From positions 1 through 35,937 of the forward strand of contig JBQTJN010000063.1 of NCBI GenBank assembly GCA_052387095.1: 35,937 nucleotides of DNA. Reading direction: 5' to 3'. Below, in pieces: positions 1-6,310 of the stretch. The notes beneath the pieces are model-generated. The model worked only from the letters and a program-made list of their open reading frames with translations. It was not told the origin of the DNA and made no database searches. Each line of letters starts with the position of its first letter. The stretch's first letter is position 1. The position numbers and the translations under genes are program-made. The DNA comes from JBQTJN01 sp052387095. Its GTDB lineage: Bacteria > Pseudomonadota > Alphaproteobacteria > Micavibrionales > Micavibrionaceae.

Positions 1-2
1 GC

Positions 3-41
3 CTAGGGGGAGCGGCCATCGGCACCGGACTAGATGGTTAA
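3..41 (+). CDS. C-terminal fragment of a possible glycine-zipper protein (cut by window start)
   Basis: Frame 3 is open from the window edge and reads LGGAAIGTGLDG before a TAA at 39-41. Small-residue G-G-A-A-I-G spacing of this kind is typical of glycine-zipper membrane segments, but only 12 residues are visible. The next reading frame overlaps it and continues with a similar Ala/Gly flavour, so the two pieces could be one protein broken by a frameshift. Low confidence. Confidence 0.25.
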   Translation, partial: LGGAAIGTGLDG

Positions 42-213
42 AATGAGCATCGGCGCCGCTGCAGAAACGACAGCTGCAACGACCCCGTCGCCAAAGGATA
101 ACGGCATGCCTATGACCGGCAATGCGAATGAAGCGCCAGCTGAAGAAGCCGCAAAAGACACGCCGGCCCCGGCGGAAGCCACACCGGACGTTGTTGAGCC
201 GGCTGCTCAGTAA
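34..213 (+). CDS. Ala/Pro/Glu-rich low-complexity reading frame, 59 aa
   Basis: This frame runs from ATG at 34 (or ATG at 43) to TAA at 211-213. A TAG lies directly in front of the first ATG, at 31-33. The product is rich in Ala, Pro, Thr and Glu (for example APAEEAAKDTPAPAEATP) and has no hydrophobic core, which is typical of a disordered acidic tail. A strong intrinsic terminator begins 17 bases after the stop, so this is the real 3' end of a plus-strand transcription unit. No convincing ribosome binding site precedes either ATG. It may be an independent small gene, or the tail of the glycine-rich protein ending at 41 if a one-base frameshift separates them. Function not recognised. Confidence 0.4.
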   Translation: MVKMSIGAAAETTAATTPSPKDNGMPMTGNANEAPAEEAAKDTPAPAEATPDVVEPAAQ

Positions 214-230
214 TTACGGCAAGAAACAAA

Positions 231-263
231 GAAACCCCGGTTTCAGGCCGGGGTTTCTTTTTT
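231..263 (+). terminator. Rho-independent terminator
   Basis: A perfect 10-bp stem (gaaaccccgg at 231-240 with ccggggtttc at 248-257) encloses a 7-base loop and is followed by six T residues. It closes the plus-strand unit ending at 213. Confidence 0.9.
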
Positions 264-270
264 GTATAAA

Positions 271-355
271 CGTCATTGCGAGCGTTAGCGAAGCAATCCA
301 TTTTTAAAAAGAAAGTGTGGATTGCTTCGTCGGCTTCAGCCTCCTCGCAATGACG
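271..355. repeat. Dispersed palindromic repeat, type A copy 1
   Basis: Inverted arms start cgtcattgcgagcg (271) and end cctcgcaatgacg (355), with inner gaagcaatcca and tggattgcttc arms. The same arms recur at 3646-3740 and 15430-15513. It sits between two convergent genes. Confidence 0.85.
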
Positions 356-360
356 GGGAA

Positions 361-1110
361 CTATTCAGGCGTTTCTCCGGTGGGTGGAGTTTCTTCTTCA
401 AGTTCAAGATTTACACCAGTATTTTTATTCTGCGGGGCATGAATAGTTTTTTGGCGGATTGTTTTCGCGGCTTCCGTTTTAATGACCTGTTCCTCGCCTG
501 CTTTAAGTTCCAGGATGGTAGCGGCTTTGACCAGACGGTTTACCAAGGCGTCGATTTTCCTGGGATCTTCCAGCGCGGACGGCGTATCGAGGCGCAGGAA
601 CGCCAAACTCCCTTTAAGTACCACGATCACCCAGGCATTCTTGATTTTCATCAGACTGCCCAGCGCTTCCATGCGGGGCGGGGTGAGATAGGCTTTCAGC
701 ACGGGAATGCTCGGGGACGCTGCGATATATTGCTCGCTCCAGAGTTCGTGCTCCGGGCGGTACTCTTCCTTGAAACCGATTTCATGGGCGATATCCACCA
801 TGCCGCCGCTGGCCACCGTCATGTCGACCGGCATTTTGCTAACTAGGTTGATTTCGATTGCTGTGAGCTTGCGAACGTTGCGCGCGTCCCGCGCGGCATG
901 TTCACCGGTGAACATGTGAAGTGTATAACCATCAACCGTGCCCATAATTTCAGGCGCGCTGAAAACATTCTTGGCGCGGTAACGTAATTGCTTTTTCAGC
1001 GCATAGGATTTCCATGCCTGTTTCTGTTTTAACAGGATGTAGAGGGTCCAGCCGAGAAAATACAAAAGAAAAACGGAAAGACAGAGCCAGAGGAGAAACC
1101 AGATAGACAC
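361..1110 (-). CDS. Membrane-anchored protein of unknown function
   Basis: 249 aa. The start is GTG at 1110, supported by aagggga about seven bases upstream; the stop is TAG at 361-363. Residues 1-27 form one strongly hydrophobic segment (WFLLWLCLSVFLLYFLGWTLYILL) split by a single Gly, followed by a Lys/Arg-rich stretch. This fits an N-terminal anchor with the rest in the cytoplasm. The remaining 215 residues look like a folded alpha/beta domain, with an acidic Pro/Thr-rich tail (EEETPPTGETPE). I do not recognise the family. The GNAT gene upstream on the same strand ends 50 bases before this start, so the two may be co-transcribed. Confidence 0.75.
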   Translation of the reverse strand: MSIWFLLWLCLSVFLLYFLGWTLYILLKQKQAWKSYALKKQLRYRAKNVFSAPEIMGTVDGYTLHMFTGEHAARDARNVRKLTAIEINLVSKMPVDMTVASGGMVDIAHEIGFKEEYRPEHELWSEQYIAASPSIPVLKAYLTPPRMEALGSLMKIKNAWVIVVLKGSLAFLRLDTPSALEDPRKIDALVNRLVKAATILELKAGEEQVIKTEAAKTIRQKTIHAPQNKNTGVNLELEEETPPTGETPE

Positions 1111-1160
1111 TTAAATCCCCTTAAAAAGTTCCAAGCTAAAGGATATTGCAAGTCATGCGT

Positions 1161-1721
1161 TCAGGCAATACGCGCGTTAAAATCCGTCTTTTTCAGGCGG
1201 TACAGCACGAAAGAACCGAGCGGGTGGTCTTTGGCAAGGCCGGGATAGTTGAAATCCGCGTCCATATCCCTTTTCATGGCGAGCTTTTCCATGACCCGGA
1301 TCGCGCCGTTATTGTCATGAACGGCGTAGGCTACAATTTCGTTCAGCCCCAGCTTGTCAAAACCATGAGAGAAAAGCGCGAGCGCGGCTTCCGTAGCGTA
1401 TCCCTTGCCCCAGGCGCCGTAATCGAGGCGCCAGGCCAGTTCCACCGCCGGGGCGAAAGGTATTTCGGATACGACCTTTTGCAGGCCGGCGAAACCGATA
1501 AACTCACCGGTTTTTTTCAGCTCCAGCGCATAGAAGCCGTAGCCGTGCTGTTTAAGATGTTTCCGGAATTTTTTGAGCAGGGATTCCGAGGCTTTCTCAT
1601 TCAGGGTGCGCGGGAAATATTCCATGATCATCGCATCGGCATTGAGCCGGGCGAAAGGGATCTGGTCTTCGGGTTTCCAGTCGCGGAGAATAAGGCGATC
1701 TGTTTCAAGGTGGGTCGTCAT
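1161..1721 (-). CDS. RimJ/RimL-type GNAT N-acetyltransferase
   Basis: 186 aa, the usual size for the RimJ/RimL-like GNAT (Acetyltransf_3) group. These enzymes move an acetyl group from acetyl-CoA to an amine, in RimJ/RimL a ribosomal-protein N-terminus. Hallmarks are the opening ETDRLILRDW (residues 6-15), the acetyl-CoA pyrophosphate loop WGKGYATEA near residue 108, and the late N-GAIRVMEKLAMKR segment where the Asn and the aromatic/Leu face of the fold lie. The substrate cannot be read from the sequence, because this subgroup includes ribosomal-protein, antibiotic and small-molecule acetylators. It is probably co-transcribed with the membrane-anchored gene downstream. Confidence 0.85.
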   Translation of the reverse strand: MTTHLETDRLILRDWKPEDQIPFARLNADAMIMEYFPRTLNEKASESLLKKFRKHLKQHGYGFYALELKKTGEFIGFAGLQKVVSEIPFAPAVELAWRLDYGAWGKGYATEAALALFSHGFDKLGLNEIVAYAVHDNNGAIRVMEKLAMKRDMDADFNYPGLAKDHPLGSFVLYRLKKTDFNARIA

Positions 1722-1768
1722 CCCATGGTTATAGGCGCTTGTCCCCGGCGCTACAACCCGTGTGGTGC

Positions 1769-1975
1769 CTAGTCGCGACGGTTATCACCAGCATCGTTGA
1801 CGCTGGTATCGATCGGAACCGTGCTGGTGGTACTCGGAACGAGAATTTCATCCGCCGCCTGCGAGAGCGTCGAGGCCGCATACATCATCAGGAAGCACAC
1901 GGTCAGGACGACCCGAATTGCGGCCGTCATCGAGAATTTCATGATTTTTTCAATGTCCAGTTCGATGACGCGCAT
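1769..1975 (-). CDS. Small single-pass membrane protein, 68 aa
   Basis: The frame stays open upstream to 2251, but the likely start is ATG at 1975, preceded by aaggaag six to seven bases upstream. The upstream part runs antisense through intergenic repeats and through another small gene. The 68-aa product has a charged N-terminus (MRVIELDIEKIMKFS), a hydrophobic segment of about 20 residues (AIRVVLTVCFLMMYAAS) and then a polar Ser/Thr/Asp tail. That fits a signal anchor or an uncleaved signal peptide; the STLSQAADE region could be a signal peptidase site (cleavage after SQA). Function unknown. It is the last gene of a run of three small membrane-protein genes on this strand. Confidence 0.6.
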   Translation of the reverse strand: MRVIELDIEKIMKFSMTAAIRVVLTVCFLMMYAASTLSQAADEILVPSTTSTVPIDTSVNDAGDNRRD

Positions 1976-1986
1976 ACTGTGCTTCC

Positions 1987-2064
1987 TTAAAGGACGTTGA
2001 ATAGATAAAGAAGAATAATAAGCGGGATCGGAATCCCAACCAGCCAGAGTAGAATGCCCTTCAT
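1987..2064 (-). CDS. 25-aa hydrophobic membrane miniprotein
   Basis: ATG at 2064 is preceded by aaggag with nine bases of spacing, a near-ideal ribosome binding site; the stop is TAA at 1987-1989. The product begins MKGILLWLVGIPIPL and is almost wholly hydrophobic, with a G-I-P-I-P kink in the middle and one Asn near the end. This is the make-up of single-helix bacterial miniproteins. It lies 11 bases upstream of the 68-aa gene's start, so the two are probably co-transcribed. The function is unknown; small proteins of this make-up often sit next to larger membrane complexes. Confidence rests on the ribosome site and composition only. Confidence 0.55.
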   Translation of the reverse strand: MKGILLWLVGIPIPLIILLYLFNVL

Positions 2065-2140
2065 GAAAATAGCTCCTTATTGTTAATATATGATTGACAT
2101 ACGCGAGAGGGTTAAAACCGGTTCCCTCAATCATCGAAAG

Positions 2141-2160
2141 ATTCCCGCTTTCGCGGGGAT
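2141..2160. repeat. Solitary type B half-palindrome
   Basis: attcccgc-tttc-gcggggat forms a short hairpin that matches the right arm of the type B repeat at 14478-14497 (gatccccgctttcgcggggatg). No partner arm is seen nearby. Confidence 0.45.
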
Positions 2161-2170
2161 TACACCGAAG

Positions 2171-2206
2171 AAAACAAGGCGGGCGCCCCTTAAAAGAGAC
2201 GCCCGC
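2171..2206 (-). terminator. Probable minus-strand terminator
   Basis: gcgggcg (2179-2185) pairs with cgcccgc (2200-2206). On the minus strand the stem is followed by cttgttttc, a moderately U-rich tail. It lies 23 bases beyond the stop of the 52-aa gene. Confidence 0.5.
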
Positions 2207-2228
2207 GCATTTTGTCCTTAAAGGACAA

Positions 2229-2387
2229 TTACTGTTTGTCGGTGGTGACACTCAGGTTTTCGCCGCCGATATTGACGTCGAGAACGGTTTCCTTGTCTTT
2301 CTGGTTGTAATAGTAATATCCGCCCGCAAAAGCCAGCGCGGCGACAACAATCACGACCAGGGTCGTATTCGCGTTGGACGTAGCCAT
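2229..2387 (-). CDS. Small single-pass membrane protein, 52 aa
   Basis: ATG at 2387 has aaggag eight bases upstream, a strong ribosome binding site; the stop is TAA at 2229-2231. After MATSNANTT comes a clean 17-residue hydrophobic helix (LVVIVVAALAFAGGYYYY). A polar tail of about 24 residues containing KDKETVLDVNIGGENLSV follows. The layout suggests a short N-out or N-in anchor with a small beta-strand-like periplasmic or cytoplasmic tail. The family is not recognised. A likely terminator follows, so it may be transcribed apart from the two smaller genes downstream. Confidence 0.65.
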   Translation of the reverse strand: MATSNANTTLVVIVVAALAFAGGYYYYNQKDKETVLDVNIGGENLSVTTDKQ

Positions 2388-2457
2388 GTTTAATCTCCTT
2401 GGTTAAATAGCTTATTCAAATCAAGGTTAAAACGGGGCAGGTAACGAAAAAGTTCCC

Positions 2458-2670
2458 TCACGAGTTCAGTATGTCGTCCAGCGGATCCGGCGCGGCGCAA
2501 GGCGGCAAGGGCGTGAGCGATGCATAATCCTTCAAGACGAACAGGCCTATGAAACGGCCGTGACGCTTGACGATGACCCCCTGATATTCCCGGCGCTCCA
2601 GCGCGCGGACATAACGGGAGAAATGGGTTTTGAATTCATGCATATTGGCATGGATGAAATTCCGGGACAT
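2458..2670 (-). CDS. Phd/YefM-like antitoxin, no toxin partner seen
   Basis: 70 aa. The pattern NMHEFKTHFSRYVRALERRE followed by GVIVKRHGRFIGLFV matches the Phd/YefM antitoxin N-terminal DNA-binding fold: a helix built around the E/F-K-x-x-F/L-S-x-Y motif, then a strand-turn-strand with R-H-G-R. Such proteins bind operator DNA as dimers and neutralise a partner toxin (Doc, RelE/YoeB or PIN type) through a C-terminal helix. Here the C-terminus is short and Pro-rich (PLPPCAAPDP), and no toxin-like frame lies within several hundred bases on either side. It could be an orphan regulator. The ribosome site (agagag) is weak. Confidence 0.6.
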   Translation of the reverse strand: MSRNFIHANMHEFKTHFSRYVRALERREYQGVIVKRHGRFIGLFVLKDYASLTPLPPCAAPDPLDDILNS

Positions 2671-2763
2671 AACGGCTCTCTTTCAGATAAATAAAAGGAA
2701 ATGAACTAAGGCCTGCAGATAAACGCCTGATACGGAAGGCAAAAAAATTGAAGTTAGTTCAAA

Positions 2764-2786
2764 TAAAAAAACCGCCCAGGGGGCGG
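2764..2786 (-). terminator. Rho-independent terminator for rlmJ
   Basis: ccgccc (2772-2777) pairs with gggcgg (2781-2786). Reading the minus strand, the stem is followed by seven U residues. It lies about 40 bases beyond the rlmJ stop. Confidence 0.8.
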
Positions 2787-2825
2787 CCGCATTTCCAGCG
2801 TTTGTAAATATATCCTAGCAGATCT

Positions 2826-3593
2826 TCAGGTAAAAAGCACGTTTTTAGGTATATTCACGCCAAGCACAAGGCTGCCGAACATGCCGCGGCCCTGGTTCGA
2901 GTCGCTCCAGAGTTTTTCAGAGACCTGCAGATCCGGGTGCGCGGATTTCATAAGCCCGCATGTTGTTTCGTGGCGAAGCGCCGGGAGCATCGGCGCCCAT
3001 AGGAGGATGCAAGCTTTGGGCATCGCCGCGTGCAGCTTGCCGACGAAATCCGGCATCGTTTCATATTCGCTTTTGATTTCGTAGCTGGGGTCGATGAAGA
3101 CCAGCGCATGGCCGTAGGCGCGCGCATGCAATTTGGCACCGGTGAGGGTGGCCTCAAGTCCGTCGCGCTTTTCGAGGCGGATGCGCGGATCGTCCTTCAT
3201 GGAGATTTCAAGCGCGGCGAATTCGGCAGGATGCAGGTCGTAGAGATAAAGCCGGTCATTCTTGCGCAGGATCTGCGCGGCGATTTTCGGCGAGCCCGGA
3301 TAGAGGGGACTGAGCGCACCGCCATTGACGGCGCGGATGGCGGACAGGTAAGAGGCGGGCAGGCCGAGCAGCTCGGTGCCGTCCTCCATGGTTTTCAGCC
3401 AGCCGTTGGCGGCCTCCCCCGTTTTTTCGTTTTCGGGGGCGCGGAGGTCGTAAAGCCCCCTGCCCGCATGGGTTTCGATGTAAAGGCTGGGGCGGGCATG
3501 ACGGGTGAGCGATTCCAGAGCCTGCGCGAGGAGCGCATGCTTGTGAATATCGGCCCGGTTGCCTGCGTGGTAGATGTGCTGGTAGGAGAGCAT
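2826..3593 (-). CDS. rlmJ: 23S rRNA (adenine(2030)-N(6))-methyltransferase RlmJ
   Basis: 255 aa, slightly shorter than the 280-aa Escherichia coli protein. RlmJ methylates N6 of A2030 in free 23S rRNA using S-adenosylmethionine. Diagnostic features are the N-terminal MLSYQHIYHAGNRADIHKH, the THAGRGLYDL stretch near residue 42 (the SAM-binding Gly-rich turn), and VFIDPSYE near residue 165. The last is the D-P-P-Y catalytic motif of N6-adenine methyltransferases, with Ser in place of the second Pro, as is common in this family. The C-terminal GMFGSLVLG segment also fits. It is a single gene with its own terminator downstream and a type A repeat upstream. Confidence 0.93.
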   Translation of the reverse strand: MLSYQHIYHAGNRADIHKHALLAQALESLTRHARPSLYIETHAGRGLYDLRAPENEKTGEAANGWLKTMEDGTELLGLPASYLSAIRAVNGGALSPLYPGSPKIAAQILRKNDRLYLYDLHPAEFAALEISMKDDPRIRLEKRDGLEATLTGAKLHARAYGHALVFIDPSYEIKSEYETMPDFVGKLHAAMPKACILLWAPMLPALRHETTCGLMKSAHPDLQVSEKLWSDSNQGRGMFGSLVLGVNIPKNVLFT

Positions 3594-3645
3594 TTGGAAT
3601 GATTGTAGCGGATTTTTGCCAAATCAAAAATGGTGATCTTAAGCT

Positions 3646-3740
3646 CTGGATTGCTTCGTCGGCGCTGCCTTCTCGCAATGACGGTTATATTATTTTATTG
3701 TCATTGCGAGGAAGCCTTAAAGGCTGACGCGGCAATCCAG
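3646..3740. repeat. Dispersed palindromic repeat, type A copy 2
   Basis: The same arms as copy 1 appear in inverted order: ctggattgcttcgtc at the left, cgcaatgacgg and gtcattgcgagg in the middle, ggcaatccag at the right. It fills the gap between uvrB and rlmJ, ending two bases before the uvrB stop. Confidence 0.8.
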
Positions 3741-3741
3741 C

Positions 3742-5808
3742 TTAGGAAGTCAGACCTAACCCCGCCGCTTCCAGCTTCCTGATCTCATCCCTTAATTCCG
3801 CCGCTTCCTCGAAATCGAGGTTGGAGGCGGCGGCGAGCATTTGTTTCTTTAATTTCTCGATATGTTTTTTGAGTCTGACCGGGTTATCGAGCAGCGCCTG
3901 GTCGACGTCCGCCATGCCGACGGGCACATCGACATGGTCGGCACGCTCGAAGACGGAATCGAGAATGCTCTCGATGTTCTTCTTGATGCTTTCCGGCGTG
4001 ATGCCGTGGAGTGTGTTGTATTCGACCTGCTTCTCGCGGCGGCGGTCGGTTTCCTCAATCGCGTATTTCATGGAATCAGTGATGCGGTCGGCATAGAGGA
4101 TCGCGCGGCCATCAATATTACGCGCGGCGCGGCCAATGGTCTGGATCAACGATGTGCGTCCCCGCAGGCAGCCTTCCTTGTCGGCGTCCACTATGCAGAC
4201 GCGCATGCATACGGGAATGTCGAGACCTTCGCGCAAAAGGTTAAGGCCGACCAGCACGTCGAAAGCGCCGCGGCGGAGGTCCTGCAGGATCTCGATCCGC
4301 TCCAGCGTGTCGACATCGGAATGAAGATAACGCACCTTGATGCCGTTCTCGTTCAGGTATTCGGTCAGGTCCTCGGCCATTTTCTTGGTGAGGGTGGTGA
4401 CGAGCAGGCGCCCGCCTTTAGCGATGATCTCCCGGCATTCATTCATAAGGTCGTCGACCTGGTTTTTGGTTGGGCGGATTTCGACCGGAGGGTCAATCAG
4501 CCCGGTCGGGCGCACGACCTGCTCGGCCCTGACGCCGCCGGTCTGCTCCAACTCCCAGACACCGGGGGTGGCGGAAACATAAAGCGTCTGCGGCCGGATC
4601 ATGTTCCATTCCTCGAATTTAAGAGGCCTGTTATCAGCAGCGGCCGGCAGGCGGAAGCCGTATTCCACCAGCGTCGATTTGCGACTGAAATCACCTTTAT
4701 ACATGGCGTTGAGCTGCGGGATCATGACGTGGCTTTCATCAAGGATGAGCAGTGCACCCTCCGGCAGATATTCGATCAGGGTCGGCGGCGCCTGCCCGGG
4801 CGCACGGCCTGTCAGGTAACGCGAATAGTTTTCGATACCGGAACAGATGCCGGTCGCGGCCAGCATCTCCAGATCAAACGTCGTGCGCTGGTTAAGGCGC
4901 TGGGCCTCGAGCAGTTTGTTCTGCGATTCGAACCAGGCGATTCGTTCCTTGAGATCGTGCTTAATCTGCGCGATGGCCTGATTCATGGTCGGACCCGGCG
5001 TGATGTAATGGGAATTGGCATAGATACGCACGCCTTCCATCTCTTCGAAATTCTCGCCGGTGAGCGGGTCGAATTCCGTGATCGATTCGAGTTCATCACC
5101 GAACAGCGAGAAACGCCAGGCACGGTCCTCCATATGAGTCGGGAACAGCTCCACCGTATCGCCCCGGACACGGAACGTGCCGCGCTCGAAGGCGATATCG
5201 TTGCGCTTGTATTGCAAAGTAATGAGGCGGGAGATCAGTTCCTGACGGTCGATGCGCTCCCCTTGCGTGATATCGAGGCGCATGCCGAGATAATCCTCCT
5301 TGGAGCCGATGCCGTATATACAAGAGACGGAAGCGACAATGATACAATCGCGGCGCTCGAACAGCGAGCGGGTGGCGGCGTGGCGCATGCGATCAATCTG
5401 TTCGTTAATGGAGGAGTCCTTTTCAATGAACAAGTCGGTGCGGGGCACGTAGGCCTCCGGCTGGTAGTAATCGTAGTAGGAAACGAAATACTCGACGGCG
5501 TTGTCCGGAAAAAAGGTCTTCATCTCGCCGTAGAGCTGGGCAGCCAGCGTCTTGTTGGGGGCGAGGATCAAAGTCGGGCGCTGCATGGCCTGAATGACAT
5601 GGGCCATGGTAAAGGTCTTGCCCGAGCCGGTGACGCCGAGCAGGACCTGGTCGGTGAGGCCGGCCTCCACCCCCTCGACCAGTTGTTTGATCGCGGCGGG
5701 CTGATCGCCGGCCGGGGTGAAATCCGAATGAATGCGGAAAGGTCTGGAAGTGCTGTGTCTGCCCTGCCCTAACTCCGGTATGCCTGCGATTTCGATCTGT
5801 TTGGCCAT
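3742..5808 (-). CDS. uvrB: Excinuclease ABC subunit B (UvrB)
   Basis: 688 aa from ATG at 5808 (MAKQIEIAGIPE). The frame is open for another 41 codons upstream, but that part is encoded by a type B repeat and looks non-coding. UvrB is the damage-verifying helicase of nucleotide excision repair. It receives damaged DNA from UvrA and docks UvrC. Visible parts are Walker A GVTGSGKT (about 58-65), the beta-hairpin YYDYYQPEAYVP that is inserted under the damaged strand, the LDESH Walker B box, helicase motifs V-VI (GLNLLREGLDIP, QTIGRAARN) and the C-terminal UVR motif NLDFEEAAELRDEI that binds UvrC. No clear Shine-Dalgarno precedes the start and no LexA-type operator was recognised. Confidence 0.97.
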   Translation of the reverse strand: MAKQIEIAGIPELGQGRHSTSRPFRIHSDFTPAGDQPAAIKQLVEGVEAGLTDQVLLGVTGSGKTFTMAHVIQAMQRPTLILAPNKTLAAQLYGEMKTFFPDNAVEYFVSYYDYYQPEAYVPRTDLFIEKDSSINEQIDRMRHAATRSLFERRDCIIVASVSCIYGIGSKEDYLGMRLDITQGERIDRQELISRLITLQYKRNDIAFERGTFRVRGDTVELFPTHMEDRAWRFSLFGDELESITEFDPLTGENFEEMEGVRIYANSHYITPGPTMNQAIAQIKHDLKERIAWFESQNKLLEAQRLNQRTTFDLEMLAATGICSGIENYSRYLTGRAPGQAPPTLIEYLPEGALLILDESHVMIPQLNAMYKGDFSRKSTLVEYGFRLPAAADNRPLKFEEWNMIRPQTLYVSATPGVWELEQTGGVRAEQVVRPTGLIDPPVEIRPTKNQVDDLMNECREIIAKGGRLLVTTLTKKMAEDLTEYLNENGIKVRYLHSDVDTLERIEILQDLRRGAFDVLVGLNLLREGLDIPVCMRVCIVDADKEGCLRGRTSLIQTIGRAARNIDGRAILYADRITDSMKYAIEETDRRREKQVEYNTLHGITPESIKKNIESILDSVFERADHVDVPVGMADVDQALLDNPVRLKKHIEKLKKQMLAAASNLDFEEAAELRDEIRKLEAAGLGLTS

Positions 5809-5860
5809 TGCATTGATATAAGACCAATGTGGAGAAAAGGCCAGATTTTCTCCCAATAAC

Positions 5861-5943
5861 GTCATGCCCGCCTCCGAGCGGGCATCCATATATAAGAGAT
5901 TATAGCAGCCTATGTATGGACCCCCGCTCAAGGCGGGGGTGAC
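5861..5943. repeat. Paired palindromic repeat, type B copy 1
   Basis: Two GC-rich hairpins (gtcatgcccgcctccgagcg... at the left and cccccgctcaaggcgggggt at the right) face each other across an AT-rich centre with catatataag and tatgtatgg. The same plan occurs at 7942-8023 and 14356-14500. It lies upstream of uvrB, between its start and the next terminator. Confidence 0.8.
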
Positions 5944-5963
5944 GATACATTAATGATTCAGGC

Positions 5964-5990
5964 AAAAAAACGCCGCCCATGAAGGCGGCG
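5964..5990 (-). terminator. Rho-independent terminator
   Basis: cgccgcc (5971-5977) pairs with ggcggcg (5984-5990). On the minus strand seven U residues follow. It terminates the 53-aa basic-protein gene. Confidence 0.85.
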
Positions 5991-6011
5991 CTTTCGTTAA
6001 ATCCCGAAGGA

Positions 6012-6173
6012 CTACTTCTTCTTGCGCTTAGCGGCTTTCTTTGTCGCTGGCTTCTTCGTCGCTTTCTTGGCAACTTTACGCTTTGCTGTCTTTTTCTTAG
6101 CAGGCGCCTTCTTTGTTGTTTTCTTAGCAACTTTTTTCTTCGTTGCTGCTTTCTTTGCTTTCTTCTTAGCCAT
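6012..6173 (-). CDS. Histone H1-like Lys/Ala-rich DNA-binding protein, 53 aa
   Basis: ATG at 6173 has ggaga nine bases upstream; the stop is TAG at 6012-6014. By count, 27 of 53 residues are Lys and 2 are Arg, arranged as degenerate KKA/AKK/ATKK repeats with occasional Pro. This resembles the C-terminal tail of eukaryotic histone H1 and bacterial H1-like proteins (AlgP, HctA/HctB and small KAK-repeat proteins). Such tails bind DNA or RNA backbone non-specifically, so a chromatin-compacting role is likely but not proven. No folded domain is present. It has its own strong terminator and is divergent from lysyl-tRNA synthetase across 137 bases. Confidence 0.75.
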   Translation of the reverse strand: MAKKKAKKAATKKKVAKKTTKKAPAKKKTAKRKVAKKATKKPATKKAAKRKKK

Positions 6174-6310
6174 TGTAGTTTTCTCCAGATTTAGTTGTTA
6201 AAAATTGACCAGAACGGTCAGGAAGGATTTACTCTTGGAGCTTAATATACCCCGATTTAACAAAACGTCATAATATTATTTTTAGATTTTGCAGATTTTA
6301 TTTGGTATGA

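Noticed and set aside
1769..2251. 160-codon minus-strand frame
   Set aside because: Only the part after ATG 1975 looks coding and has a ribosome site. The upstream part runs through a repeat and antisense to none, but overlaps the 25-aa gene in another frame.
3862..5772. Very long open frame (636 codons) on the plus strand opposite uvrB
   Set aside because: It is the antisense shadow of a well-conserved uvrB in GC-rich DNA; it lacks a ribosome site and its composition is that of a shadow frame. The same applies to long frames opposite atpD (16128-17411), priA (22455-23786) and lpdA (28125-29099).
5809..5931. Upstream extension of uvrB by 41 codons
   Set aside because: It is encoded by the type B repeat and does not resemble UvrB N-termini; MAKQIEIAGIPE is the likely start.
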